Shown: in pieces, positions 40,520-49,217 of the stretch
Numbering within the stretch: the first letter of the stretch is position 1
How the letters are laid out: each line of letters begins with the position of its first letter
Assembly: GCA_900696485.1 (NCBI GenBank)
Contig: CAADGG010000064.1
Span: 1-64,000 of the forward strand
DNA length: 64,000 bases
Direction of reading: 5' to 3'
DNA from: an uncultured Pseudomonadota bacterium
Lineage (GTDB): Bacteria; Myxococcota_A; UBA9160; PR03
The notes under the pieces: generated by a model
Seen by the model: the letters and a program-made list of their open reading frames with translations, nothing else
The model's database searches: none
Told to the model about the DNA's origin: nothing
Program-made: the position numbers and the translations under genes

Positions 40520-41700
40520 CAGACCAGCTCCACCGCGAGCGCCACCGCCTCGCCACCGCCGATACACAGGGTCGCGATCCCGCTCTTCTGCCCGCGCTGC
40601 CGCAGTGAATGGATCAGCGTCACGAGCAGACGCGCGCCGGAACAGCCGATCGGATGGCCGAGCGCCACGGCGCCGCCGTTCACGTTCACCCGTTCGTGCG
40701 GGAGCCCGTGTTCCTTCATCGCCGCCATCGTGACGCCCGAGAACGCCTCGTTGATCTCGTAGAGATCCCAATCGAGCGGTTTGGTGTGGGTCTTCTCGTA
40801 GAGCTTGGCCAGCGCATGCACCGGCGCCACGGTGAACCACTTGGGCTCTACCGCCGCGTTCGAATCCGCGACGATGCGCGCCAGCACGGTGTAGCCGCGA
40901 GCCTTGGCGGTTTCGGCCGACGCCACCACCAGGGCCGCCGCGCCGTCGTTGATCGTCGACGCATTGGCCGCCGTCACGGTGCCGTCCTTCGAGAACGCGG
41001 GCCGCAGCGCCGCCATCTTGTCGAGCTGGCCGCGTCCCGGCTCCTCGTCCTGGTCGACCAGCGTGTCGCCCTTGCGACCCTTCACCGTGACCGGAACGAT
41101 CTCATCCTTGAAGCGCCCTTCCTTCTGGGCGGCCACCGCGCGCTCGTAGCTGACGGTCGCGAACGCATCCTGGTCCTCACGCGTGAACGAGTACTTCGCA
41201 GCGACCATGTCGCCGCAGTTGCCCATGTGCATGTCATCGTACGGATCCCACAGGCCGTCGTGGATCATCGTGTCGATGATCTTGCCGTTGCCCATCCGGT
41301 AGCCGCCGCGCGCGTTCGGCAGCGCGTAGGGGGCGTTGGTCATCGACTCCATGCCGCCGGCGATCATCACCTCGGCGTCGCCGACGAGGATCTCGCGGCG
41401 CGCGAACATCACGGCCTGCAATCCCGAGCCACACACCTTGTTGATCGTGATCGCTCCGACGCTGACCGGGAGACCCGCTTTGATGACGGCTTGGCGGGCG
41501 GGGGCCTGCCCCATGGCCGCCGGCAGCACGTTGCCGAGGATCGCCCGCTCCATCTCGTCGGGCTTTGCACCGGAGCGCTTCACGGCCTCGGCGACCGCAA
41601 TCCCGCCGAGATCGGAAGCAGAGAGCGATGAGAACGCCCCCTGGAAGCTGCCGATCGGGGTCCGTACGGCGCTGCAGATGACGACGTCCTTCGAGCTCAT
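40519..41700 (-). CDS. Acetyl-CoA acetyltransferase (thiolase)
   Basis: A 393-residue thiolase. The acyl-accepting Cys is in [15 protein letters not shown] (about 88), the His in [18 protein letters not shown] (about 350) and the second Cys in [11 protein letters not shown] (about 380). It condenses or cleaves acetoacetyl-CoA. Length and motifs favour the biosynthetic/degradative short-chain class. ATG follows GGGAGG. First gene of thiolase-dehydrogenase-lyase-carboxyltransferase, a tightly coupled operon. Confidence 0.96.
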   Translation of the reverse strand: MSSKDVVICSAVRTPIGSFQGAFSSLSASDLGGIAVAEAVKRSGAKPDEMERAILGNVLPAAMGQAPARQAVIKAGLPVSVGAITINKVCGSGLQAVMFARREILVGDAEVMIAGGMESMTNAPYALPNARGGYRMGNGKIIDTMIHDGLWDPYDDMHMGNCGDMVAAKYSFTREDQDAFATVSYERAVAAQKEGRFKDEIVPVTVKGRKGDTLVDQDEEPGRGQLDKMAALRPAFSKDGTVTAANASTINDGAAALVVASAETAKARGYTVLARIVADSNAAVEPKWFTVAPVHALAKLYEKTHTKPLDWDLYEINEAFSGVTMAAMKEHGLPHERVNVNGGAVALGHPIGCSGARLLVTLIHSLRQRGQKSGIATLCIGGGEAVALAVELV

Positions 41701-41755
41701 GGGGGGCCTCCCGCTGGGGTTCCAGACACGGGACGGTACCGGACGCGCGCCTCGA

Positions 41756-42643
41756 TCAGCAATAGCCGAGCGACTTCAGCCGTTTTGGCTTGCGCAGCCA
41801 GTCTGGATCGATCTTGACCCAGAGCGCCAGATGCACTTGCCGGCCCAGCAGCCGCTCGATCTCGCGGCGCGCGTGGATGCCGATCGCCTTGATCTGCTCC
41901 CCGCCGCGGCCGATCACGATGCGCTTCTGGGAATCCCGCTCGACGAGCAGGTTCGCCCGGATGCGCGTCAGCGCCGGATCCGACTCATCGAAGTCGACCA
42001 CGTCGACGGCCATCCGATACGGCAGCTCCTGCGCCAGCGACTCGAAGACGGCTTCACGAACGGCCTCGGCGACCAGGAAGCGCAGCGGTCGATCCGTGAT
42101 CTCGTCGGCGGGGTAGAAGGCCGGGGCCTCCGGCAACAACGACACGATCCGGGCCACGAGCGCCTCGATGCCCTCCCCCGTGCGGGCCGAGACGCGCAGC
42201 GCTCCGGCGTGGCCATGAACGCCCGGCGGCGGCCATACGCTCCGTCCGGCTTCCGGTCGATCGCACTGGGTCGCAACGAGCAGCACCGGCTTGCGACGCT
42301 CGGCCAGCCGGGCGAGCCATTCCGCGTGAATCGGCTCGAAGCCGGGCATCGGCGCGACGAGCAACAGCGCCACGTCGCAGTCCGCGGCCGCCTCCTCGGA
42401 CGCCGCCTGCATGGCCATCTCGAGCGGTCGGCTCCCGGCGAGGAAGCCCGGGGTATCGACCAGCAACAGTTGGGCATCCGGACGCGTGACGATGCCGAGC
42501 AAGCGTCCGCGCGTGGTCTGCGGCTTCGCCGTGACGATCGCGAGCTTCTCGCCGAGCAGCCGATTGAGCAGCGACGACTTGCCGGCGTTCGGTCGGCCGA
42601 GCAGCGCGACGACACCGGCCCGATGCGCCGGCTCCTTCGGCAT
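41756..42643 (-). CDS. era: GTPase Era with atypical G4 motif
   Basis: A 295-residue GTPase that binds the 3' end of 16S rRNA and promotes 30S maturation. G1 GRPNAGKSSLLNRLLG, G3 LLVDTPGFLAG, G5 VSARTGEG. G4, normally NKxD, reads VATQCDRPEAG. The C-terminal KH domain has VERDSQKRIVIGRGGEQIKA. ATG lies 2 bp after the rnc stop, the classical rnc-era order. G4 divergence could alter guanine specificity or affinity. Confidence 0.95.
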   Translation of the reverse strand: MPKEPAHRAGVVALLGRPNAGKSSLLNRLLGEKLAIVTAKPQTTRGRLLGIVTRPDAQLLLVDTPGFLAGSRPLEMAMQAASEEAAADCDVALLLVAPMPGFEPIHAEWLARLAERRKPVLLVATQCDRPEAGRSVWPPPGVHGHAGALRVSARTGEGIEALVARIVSLLPEAPAFYPADEITDRPLRFLVAEAVREAVFESLAQELPYRMAVDVVDFDESDPALTRIRANLLVERDSQKRIVIGRGGEQIKAIGIHARREIERLLGRQVHLALWVKIDPDWLRKPKRLKSLGYC

Positions 42644-42645
42644 GC

Positions 42646-43392
42646 TCAAGACGTCTCCTTCGCGGCGACGCGTTCGAGCGCCGTCTCCGCCGCGGCGCGC
42701 TCGGCGGCGCGCTTGGTCCGCCCGCGTCCGTGACCCCAGACCTCGCCTTCGATGCGAGCCTCCACCGCGAAGCGCTCCTCGTCGTTCTCGACCCCGGTAT
42801 CTTCGACCGCGACATAGCGGGGGGTCTTGCGCAACTCGGCGTGCGTCCATTCCTGGAAGCGGGTCTTCGGATCGGCCGCGAAGGCGTCCGAATCCGGCGC
42901 CAGGGCCGCCGCAAAGAGCTCCCGCGCCAGCGCCACCACCGGCCCGAGCCCCGCGTCGAGATAGACGGCGCCGATCACGGCCTCGAACACGTTTGCAAGG
43001 ATCGAATCCTTCTCGATGCCGCCCTTGCGCTCGGTGCGTCCCAGACGCACGTGCGCGGGGATCTCGAGATCGCGAGCATGGCGGGCGAGCGCCGTCGTAT
43101 TCACCAGCGCCGCTCGCGCCCGCGACAGATGCCCTTCCTCCCAGGTCGGATGGGCCGCGAAGAGCAGTTGCGCCGCCGCCAGGTCGATCACCGCATCGCC
43201 GAGGAACTCGAGCCGCTCGTTGCCGCGCGTGCCATCCTGCTCGTGCGCGAAGGAGGGATGCTGCAGCGCCGTTTCGAGGAGGCCGGGATTCCGGAATACG
43301 TGTCCCAGCCGCTCCTCGAGTGCCGTGCGGGCCGCCGGGATCTCCGGCTGCTCCGCCGGCCCGACGCCGCCGTCCTCGTCGAACTCGTTCAA
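42646..43392 (-). CDS. rnc: Ribonuclease III
   Basis: A 248-residue dsRNA endonuclease processing rRNA precursors and structured mRNAs. The catalytic signature NERLEFLGDAVIDLAAAQLL (residues 58-77) carries the metal-binding Glu/Asp, with the second set in ANVFEAVIGAVYLD. A C-terminal dsRNA-binding domain is present (about 175-245). The TTG start at 43392 is inferred from a 4-nt overlap with the mnmA stop (TTGA); no ATG precedes the conserved region. Confidence 0.94.
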   Translation of the reverse strand: MNEFDEDGGVGPAEQPEIPAARTALEERLGHVFRNPGLLETALQHPSFAHEQDGTRGNERLEFLGDAVIDLAAAQLLFAAHPTWEEGHLSRARAALVNTTALARHARDLEIPAHVRLGRTERKGGIEKDSILANVFEAVIGAVYLDAGLGPVVALARELFAAALAPDSDAFAADPKTRFQEWTHAELRKTPRYVAVEDTGVENDEERFAVEARIEGEVWGHGRGRTKRAAERAAAETALERVAAKETS

Positions 43393-44456
43393 GACACGGC
43401 CTCCGCGATCCAGCCTCCGCCGAGCACCTGCGATCCGTCGTAGAACACGGCCGCCTGCCCGGGCGTGACGGCCTCGACGGGATCGTCGAAGGCCACCTGC
43501 GCGCCCTGCCGGTCGAGCGCCTCCACGCGGGCCTCGGCGCCGGGATGTCGGTAGCGAACCCGCACGCGGGCTCGCACCGGCGACGCGGGCGCTCGGCCAG
43601 CGACCCAGTGCACGCCGACCAGTCGCGCGCCCGCGGCCCCGAGCGCGCTGCGCTCCGCGACCACGACGCGATTGCGCGCCGCATCGATCCGCTTCACGTA
43701 CATCGGCCGGCCCAGCGCGAGATCGAGACCTCGTCGCTGGCCGACCGTGAAGTGATGCACGCCACGGTGTCGGCCCAGCACGTTCCCCTCTTCATCGAGG
43801 ATCTCACCGGCGCCGGGCGCCGCGCCGGGCCGCAGGGTCTCGACGACCCGCGCATAGTCGCCATCCGGCACGAAGCAGATCTCCTGGCTCTCCGGTTTTT
43901 CTGCCGTCCCCAGGCCGAGCCGGCGCGCTCGCTCACGGACCTCTTGCTTCGTCAGTGCGCCGACAGGAAAGCATGCACGCGACAACTGGTCCGGACCGAG
44001 ATCGAACAGGAAGTAGGACTGATCCTTGCGCGGATCCGCACCGCAGTGGAGTTCCAGCCCGGCGTCCCCGCCGCCGCGCTCGATCCGCGCGTAATGACCC
44101 GTCGCCACTCGCTCCGCTCCGAGCGCACGCGCGCGTTCGAGCAGGCGGTGGAATTTGAACCGGCCATTGCAGGCCACGCAAGGAATCGGTGTCTGGCCGC
44201 CGAGATAGGCGTCGGCGAACGGTTCCATCACCTCGCGCCGGAACGCATCGGTGTAGTCCGCCACGTAGAAGCGGATCCCGAGCGCCGTGGCGACGCGCCG
44301 CGCATCCTCGACATCGTCGAGCGAACAGCAACGCGAGCCCTCCGCCGAGAGCCGCATGCTGACGCCGACGACGTCGAAGCCCTGCTCGACGAGCAGCGCT
44401 GCCGCGACGGAGGAATCCACTCCGCCGGACATCGCGACCAGCACGCGCTCGCTCAT
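43389..44456 (-). CDS. mnmA: tRNA-specific 2-thiouridylase MnmA
   Basis: A 355-residue enzyme that thiolates U34 of tRNA-Lys, -Glu and -Gln. ATP-PP loop VLVAMSGGVDSSVAAALL (residues 5-22); catalytic cysteines in IPCVACNGRFKF and QEICFVPDGDY; GRHRGVHHFTVGQRRGL and the C-terminal barrel complete the family. The ATG overlaps the cysteine desulfurase stop (ATGA); the desulfurase is its likely sulfur donor. Confidence 0.96.
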   Translation of the reverse strand: MSERVLVAMSGGVDSSVAAALLVEQGFDVVGVSMRLSAEGSRCCSLDDVEDARRVATALGIRFYVADYTDAFRREVMEPFADAYLGGQTPIPCVACNGRFKFHRLLERARALGAERVATGHYARIERGGGDAGLELHCGADPRKDQSYFLFDLGPDQLSRACFPVGALTKQEVRERARRLGLGTAEKPESQEICFVPDGDYARVVETLRPGAAPGAGEILDEEGNVLGRHRGVHHFTVGQRRGLDLALGRPMYVKRIDAARNRVVVAERSALGAAGARLVGVHWVAGRAPASPVRARVRVRYRHPGAEARVEALDRQGAQVAFDDPVEAVTPGQAAVFYDGSQVLGGGWIAEAVS

Positions 44457-45613
44457 CGGGAGCCGCCCTCGGCGGCCGCGAGCGCGCGGGCCCGCGCGAC
44501 GAGATCGGGCAGGATCGTCGATACGTGGTCGATCTGTCCGACGTCGTTTCCGTGCCCGACGCTGAAGCGGATCGCCGCCCGGGCCTCGGCCGGCGTCCGC
44601 CCCATTGCGAGCAGCGCTGGCGACGGATGCACGGCACCCGATGCGCAGGCAGCACCTGCCGAAACCGCCACGCCCTCTCCGTCCAGGGCTTCGACGAGGA
44701 CTTCCCCAGCGGCAGCGGTGAACTCGACGTTCAACGTGTTCGGAAGCACACACGTCGGATCGCCGTTGCGCCGCACGGACGGCGTCTTCGCTTCGATCCC
44801 ACGCCAGAGACGATCCCGGAGTGCGGCGCCGCACGCGGCGCGTTCGTCCAGCTCGGTCGCCGCCAACTCGGCCGCGACGCCGAGGCCCACGATGGCGGGA
44901 ACGTTCGGTGTGCCACCCCGCCGGCCGCGTTCCTGCCCGCCGCCTCGCAGCCAGGGCGCCAACGGACGTTCGCCCCGTACGACCAGGAAACCGACGCCTT
45001 TCGGGCCGTTGAACTTGTGCGCCGACGCCGACAACAGATCCACCGGCACCCGATCGAGGCGGACGGGAAGCTTCCCGATCGCCTGCGTCGCATCGACGTG
45101 AAGCGGGACACCACGCGACCGACACAGCTCCGCGATTCGCTCGATCGGTGAGACGACACCCGTCTCGTTCTGCGCCCAGATCACCGACACGAGAGCGGTT
45201 TCGGCTTCGAGCTCCGTCGCGAGCGCCTCGAGGTCCAGCCGACCGTCGGGGTCGACGGCGATGCGCGTAAGGGGCCAGCCCACCGCCCCCATCGCTTCGG
45301 TCGGCTCCGCGACCGACGGGTGCTCGACGCCGCTCGTCACGAGCCGGCGTCGCGGTCCCGTGGCCGTCGCGATCCCGTGGATCGCGAGCTGGTTGGCTTC
45401 GGTGGCGCCACTGGTGAAGACGATCTCGCCCGGCCGTGCGCCGACAAGTGCAGCGACCCGCTCGCGCGCATCCTCGAGCGCCCCCTTCGCACGGGCGCCC
45501 TCGGCATGGGCACTGCTCGGGTTGCCGAAATCATCGCGCAGGGAGCGGGCCATCGCTGCGAGGACTTCGTCGCGTAGCGGCGTCGTGGCGTTGTGATCGA
45601 GATAGATGCGCAT
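44453..45613 (-). CDS. iscS: Cysteine desulfurase (IscS/NifS type)
   Basis: A 386-residue PLP enzyme releasing sulfur from cysteine for tRNA thiolation and Fe-S clusters. Start MRIYLDHNATTPLRDEV is diagnostic. PLP Lys in SASAHKFNGPKGVGFL, persulfide Cys in SAGAACASGAVHPS. The loop length resembles the class I IscS/NifS group. There is no iscU or iscR nearby, and coupling to mnmA suggests a tRNA-thiolation role. RBS GAGGCGCTCC. Confidence 0.94.
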   Translation of the reverse strand: MRIYLDHNATTPLRDEVLAAMARSLRDDFGNPSSAHAEGARAKGALEDARERVAALVGARPGEIVFTSGATEANQLAIHGIATATGPRRRLVTSGVEHPSVAEPTEAMGAVGWPLTRIAVDPDGRLDLEALATELEAETALVSVIWAQNETGVVSPIERIAELCRSRGVPLHVDATQAIGKLPVRLDRVPVDLLSASAHKFNGPKGVGFLVVRGERPLAPWLRGGGQERGRRGGTPNVPAIVGLGVAAELAATELDERAACGAALRDRLWRGIEAKTPSVRRNGDPTCVLPNTLNVEFTAAAGEVLVEALDGEGVAVSAGAACASGAVHPSPALLAMGRTPAEARAAIRFSVGHGNDVGQIDHVSTILPDLVARARALAAAEGGSR

Positions 45614-45645
45614 GGAGCGCCTCGCGGCGCATGGGGAAGGAGCGG

Positions 45646-45674
45646 AATCTACCGACCGGAGTCCGGCGGGTCAA
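45646..45674 (-). promoter_or_regulatory. Sigma70-type promoter of the iscS-mnmA-rnc-era operon
   Basis: TTGACC (45669-45674) and TAGATT (45646-45651) are 17 bp apart on the minus strand, inside the 3' end of the YihY/BrkB gene, about 33-60 bp before iscS. Confidence 0.6.
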
Positions 45675-47025
45675 CGCGGACCGCCGCGTCTTCGGGAGGA
45701 GGATCCATCGGAACGGCGAGTGTCGCGAGGGTTCGCTCCTGCAAGATCGGTCCGAGGCGCGTCTCGATCTGGGACAAGAGTGCCTGGAGTCCCGGATCGC
45801 CGGCGATGCGTCGGAGCGCGGCCTCCGGCGGCCCGCGCAGGGCCGCCAGCACATCCCCGACCGTGATGCGTTCGGCCGCACGCCCGAGCTGAAAGCCATC
45901 GAGTTTGGGATCGCCGCATGGCGCCACCAATCCCGCCTCCTCGAACTGGCCGAGTACCGACCGGACTGTACGCACCGGCACGTCGAGGAGATCCGCCAGC
46001 GCCTCCGCGGTGCGTCCCCCTTCTCCGGCCCGGAAGTCCCGGACGATATGGCTTGCGATCACGAACCCGATCGCCTCGCGCTCGACGGGTGCGGGTTCTT
46101 CTCCCTCGCGCGCCTGTCGGAAGCTGGCCCGGTTCTGGATGGCGAAGGCCAGCTCTGCACCGAGCAGCACGATGCCCCACGAGAAATAGATCCAGACCAG
46201 CAGGATCGGCAGCGCTGCAAAGCTCCCGAACAGCGCATTGGCGCGGGCGGCGCCCACCTGGAAACCCACGTAGGCGCCTTGGAGCAGCGTGAAGAGGATT
46301 GCCGCGAGCAGACCTCCCGCCAGCGCCGGAACCGCCCGCACCGTCGTGTTGGGCAAGAACCAGTACAGGAACGAGAAGGCAACCCAGAACAGGAAGGCCG
46401 GGGCGTGACGGAGACCCAACTCGAAGAGTGTTGCGAGTGCGGGATGCGTGAGCAGGCGCGCGACGACCGTCTCGCTGCGCAGGCTCGTCGCCAGCGAGAT
46501 CGCAGCGGTGACGAGCAGGGGTGCCACCACGAGCACCGCCAGGTAATCCGGAATGCGACGAACCAGCGGACGCTGGCGTCCGACCCCCCAGATGAAGTTG
46601 AGCGCCTTCTCGACGTTGGAGAGCGCCAGCAGGGTCGTGAAGAAGAGCGTCGCGCCGCCGACGGCGCCCAGACTGCCGAAGTCGACTCGCCGGACCAGGT
46701 CGAGGATGCGCTCGCCGGCCTCGGGACTGACGGCGCCGATCTGCGCGGTCACCATCTCCACGATCTGGTCGCCGTCCCCGAATGCATTCACGAGCCCGAT
46801 CGCCAGCGCCAGCAGCGGGATCAACGAGAGCATCGTGAAGTACGTGAGGGCACTGGCCCGCAGCATCGTATGATTGCGCGCCGCGCCTTGCGCCACGATC
46901 ACGACGACCTGGAGCGCCTGGCGACCGAGTCGGACGCTGGCGCTTTCCGTTTCCACGCGCTGCCAGAGTCCGCGCGCGAAGAAGCCCTCGAGCCTGCGCC
47001 ACCGTTCGTCGATCCCGGCGATCAC
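45649..47025 (-). CDS. YihY/BrkB-family inner-membrane protein with C-terminal winged-helix domain
   Basis: A 458-residue protein with six or so membrane segments between residues 55 and 310 (for example ALTYFTMLSLIPLLALAIGL and ALPILLVWIYFSWGIVLLGA), the YihY/BrkB core of unknown transport role. After the membrane part, residues 330-400 (IASHIVRDFRAGEGGRTAEA, LADLLDVPVRTVRSVLGQFE) look like a winged helix. GTG at 47025 is chosen because it overlaps the preceding stop (GTGA); the open frame extends upstream in a non-coding style. Confidence 0.87.
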   Translation of the reverse strand: MIAGIDERWRRLEGFFARGLWQRVETESASVRLGRQALQVVVIVAQGAARNHTMLRASALTYFTMLSLIPLLALAIGLVNAFGDGDQIVEMVTAQIGAVSPEAGERILDLVRRVDFGSLGAVGGATLFFTTLLALSNVEKALNFIWGVGRQRPLVRRIPDYLAVLVVAPLLVTAAISLATSLRSETVVARLLTHPALATLFELGLRHAPAFLFWVAFSFLYWFLPNTTVRAVPALAGGLLAAILFTLLQGAYVGFQVGAARANALFGSFAALPILLVWIYFSWGIVLLGAELAFAIQNRASFRQAREGEEPAPVEREAIGFVIASHIVRDFRAGEGGRTAEALADLLDVPVRTVRSVLGQFEEAGLVAPCGDPKLDGFQLGRAAERITVGDVLAALRGPPEAALRRIAGDPGLQALLSQIETRLGPILQERTLATLAVPMDPPPEDAAVRVDPPDSGR

Positions 47026-47453
47026 TCCGCGCAGGCTCCTGAGGACGTCTCCACCCACGCCGCCAGACGCGCGCGCAACACCGGACCGATCCCGACAACT
47101 CGTTCGAGATCTTCCGGACGGCAGAACGGATGCCGGCGCGCCTCCTGCGCGATCGCCTGCGCCCGAGCCGGTCCGATCCCGGGCAACGCTTCGAGGGCCC
47201 GCGGATCCTCGCGCCGAGGATCGAGGCGCAGGCCGAAGAGCAGTCGCACCGCGCCGGCCGTCTCTTTCTGCGAGCGACCGCTCGGAGTTCCGACACAGCT
47301 CGCGGTGGGAACGCCGTCCTGCGTCTTGCCGAAACGCGGCGTCGCACAGGTGCTCGCCTCGGGCGCCCGGTCGTAGATCGCCGGGCTCGCCAGCGCCAGC
47401 AGCGCCAGCCAGGTCGCGGCGCGCGGCGCCGCTCCGCCGGCGCGCTCGCTCAC
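47022..47453 (-). CDS. Helix-hairpin-helix (ComEA-like) small protein
   Basis: A 143-residue protein. Residues 85-140 contain paired helix-hairpin-helix motifs (ALEALPGIGPARAQAIAQEA and LERVVGIGPVLRARLAAW), the non-specific DNA-binding unit of ComEA. The N-terminus has a hydrophobic stretch (ATWLALLALASPAI) that may be a membrane anchor or signal peptide. GTG start overlaps the lysC stop. A DNA-uptake role is possible, but no com gene is adjacent. Confidence 0.72.
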   Translation of the reverse strand: MSERAGGAAPRAATWLALLALASPAIYDRAPEASTCATPRFGKTQDGVPTASCVGTPSGRSQKETAGAVRLLFGLRLDPRREDPRALEALPGIGPARAQAIAQEARRHPFCRPEDLERVVGIGPVLRARLAAWVETSSGACAE

Positions 47454-48688
47454 TCGGGCTTCGGCGCGTGCGCGCCGTTCTCGACGAACGCCTCGTGCAA
47501 GGCACGGACGGCGAGTTCCAAGTACTTCTCGTCGATGACGACCGAGATCTTGATCTCACTGGTCGAGATCATCTGGATGTTGACCGAGTTGTCGGCGAGC
47601 ACCTGGAACATCTTCGAGGCGACACCCGCATGGTCCTTCATCCCAAGCCCCACGATCGAGACCTTCGCGATCTTGTCGTCGCCGACGACCCCTGTGGCTC
47701 CGATCTCGCGCCCAGCCTGTTCCGCGAGCTGCAGCGCGCGCTTCCAGTCCGCCTTCGGCACGGTGAAGGTGATGTCCGTCGTGCCATCGTGGCCCACGTT
47801 CTGGAGGATCATGTCGACCACGATGCCGGCATCCGAGATCGGCGTGAACAGCCGCGCCGAGACACCAGGCTGGTCCTTCAGGCCGCGCACGCGAATCTTG
47901 CCCTCGTTTCGGTTGTAGGTCACTCCCGAGACGACCAGTCCCTCCATCACATCCTCCTCTCGCGTCACCCACGTCCCTTCCGAGGTTTCGAACGTCGATC
48001 GCACATGGATCGGGACGTCATAGTGCATCGCGAACTTGACCGAACGGATCTGCAGCACCTTCGCACCGAGACTCGCCATCTCGAGCATCTCTTCGTAAGA
48101 GATGCGGTCCAGCTTGCGTGCCCCCGGAACCAGATTGGGATCCGCGGTGTAGACGCCGCGGACGTCGGTATGGATCTCGCAGACGTCCGCCTGCAATGCC
48201 GCGGCGACCGCGACGGCGGAGGTATCCGATCCGCCGCGACCGAGCGTCGTGAGGTTGCCTTCGTCGTCGATGCCCTGGAAGCCGGCGATCACCGCCACCG
48301 TGCCCTGGTCCAGGGTGTCGAGAATCCGCTGTGTCGCGATGCTCTGGATGCGGGCGCGGGTGTGGGCCGCATCGGTGCGCATGCCGATCTGCGCACCGGT
48401 GAACGAGCGAGCGGGACACCCCAGGCGCTGGATCGCCATGGCGAGCAGCGCGATCGTCTTCTGCTCGCCGGTCGAGAGCAGCACGTCGTACTCCCGGGGA
48501 TTCGGTTGCTCGCCGCCGGCCTCCTGGGCGAGGGCGGCCAAGGCGTCGGTCTCTCCCGCCATCGCCGAGACGACCACCGCCACCCGATGGCCCTGCTCGA
48601 CGGCGCTCACCACGCGCACCGCCACGCGACGGATGCGATCGACGTCGCCCATGCTCGTGCCACCGTACTTCTGGACGATCAACGCCAC
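47450..48688 (-). CDS. lysC: Aspartate kinase
   Basis: A 412-residue enzyme phosphorylating aspartate, the first step to Lys, Met and Thr. Kinase signature VQKYGGTSMGDVDRIRRVA (residues 5-23), GFQGIDDEGNLTTLGRGGSD, then two C-terminal ACT domains (about 265-410; GVSARLFTPISDAGIVVDMI), implying feedback control by an end-product amino acid. Length is typical for the beta-proteobacterial/deltaproteobacterial short form. Stop overlaps the HhH gene (GTGA). Confidence 0.96.
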   Translation of the reverse strand: MALIVQKYGGTSMGDVDRIRRVAVRVVSAVEQGHRVAVVVSAMAGETDALAALAQEAGGEQPNPREYDVLLSTGEQKTIALLAMAIQRLGCPARSFTGAQIGMRTDAAHTRARIQSIATQRILDTLDQGTVAVIAGFQGIDDEGNLTTLGRGGSDTSAVAVAAALQADVCEIHTDVRGVYTADPNLVPGARKLDRISYEEMLEMASLGAKVLQIRSVKFAMHYDVPIHVRSTFETSEGTWVTREEDVMEGLVVSGVTYNRNEGKIRVRGLKDQPGVSARLFTPISDAGIVVDMILQNVGHDGTTDITFTVPKADWKRALQLAEQAGREIGATGVVGDDKIAKVSIVGLGMKDHAGVASKMFQVLADNSVNIQMISTSEIKISVVIDEKYLELAVRALHEAFVENGAHAPKPE

Positions 48689-48692
48689 CCTC

Positions 48693-49217
48693 TCACTCCC
48701 GTGCGGCGGGCGCCGCCACGGCGCCCGCGTTCTGCTCCTCGAGGAGCCGTCTCCATGCCCTCACGACCTGCTCCGTTTCCGGACCGGTCGCCCGGATCTC
48801 GATCTCCCGGTCGTCTGCCGCGCCGCAGCGAGCGCGTCGGATCGTGACTTCGATGTGATCGGTGGGGAGTAGCGCGGGAAACCGATCGGCCCACTCCACG
48901 GCCACGATCGCTCCCGCCGTGAGGAGATCCCGGAAGCCGACCTCCTCGAGCTCTGCGCCGCTCTCGAGCCGGTACAGGTCGACATGAGCCAGACCATGCC
49001 GACCGGAATACTCGCTGGCGATCACGAAGGTAGGGCTCGCCACGCTTCGGGAGTCGATGCCGAGGCCCTCGGCAAGGCCTTTGACCCATTCGGTCTTGCC
49101 CGCACCGAGGGGTCCGACGAGCGCGATCACGAGCGGCTCGCCGACCCCGACGCGCGCGATCGCCTCCCCCAACGCGCTCGCGATCTGGCGGCTCTCTGCC
49201 GGGCTACGGGAACGCAA
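48693..49217 (-). CDS. tsaE: tRNA threonylcarbamoyladenosine biosynthesis ATPase TsaE
   Basis: A 174-residue P-loop ATPase needed for t6A37 tRNA modification with TsaB and TsaD. Walker A is LVGPLGAGKTEWVKGLAEGL (residues 37-56); SPTFVIASEYSGRHGLAHVD and YRLESGAELEEVGFRDLL are family motifs, with EWADRFP following. TTG at 49217 is the only plausible start before the conserved region, giving a 14-nt overlap with nnr; the start is therefore less certain than the gene. Confidence 0.92.
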   Translation of the reverse strand: MRSRSPAESRQIASALGEAIARVGVGEPLVIALVGPLGAGKTEWVKGLAEGLGIDSRSVASPTFVIASEYSGRHGLAHVDLYRLESGAELEEVGFRDLLTAGAIVAVEWADRFPALLPTDHIEVTIRRARCGAADDREIEIRATGPETEQVVRAWRRLLEEQNAGAVAAPAARE

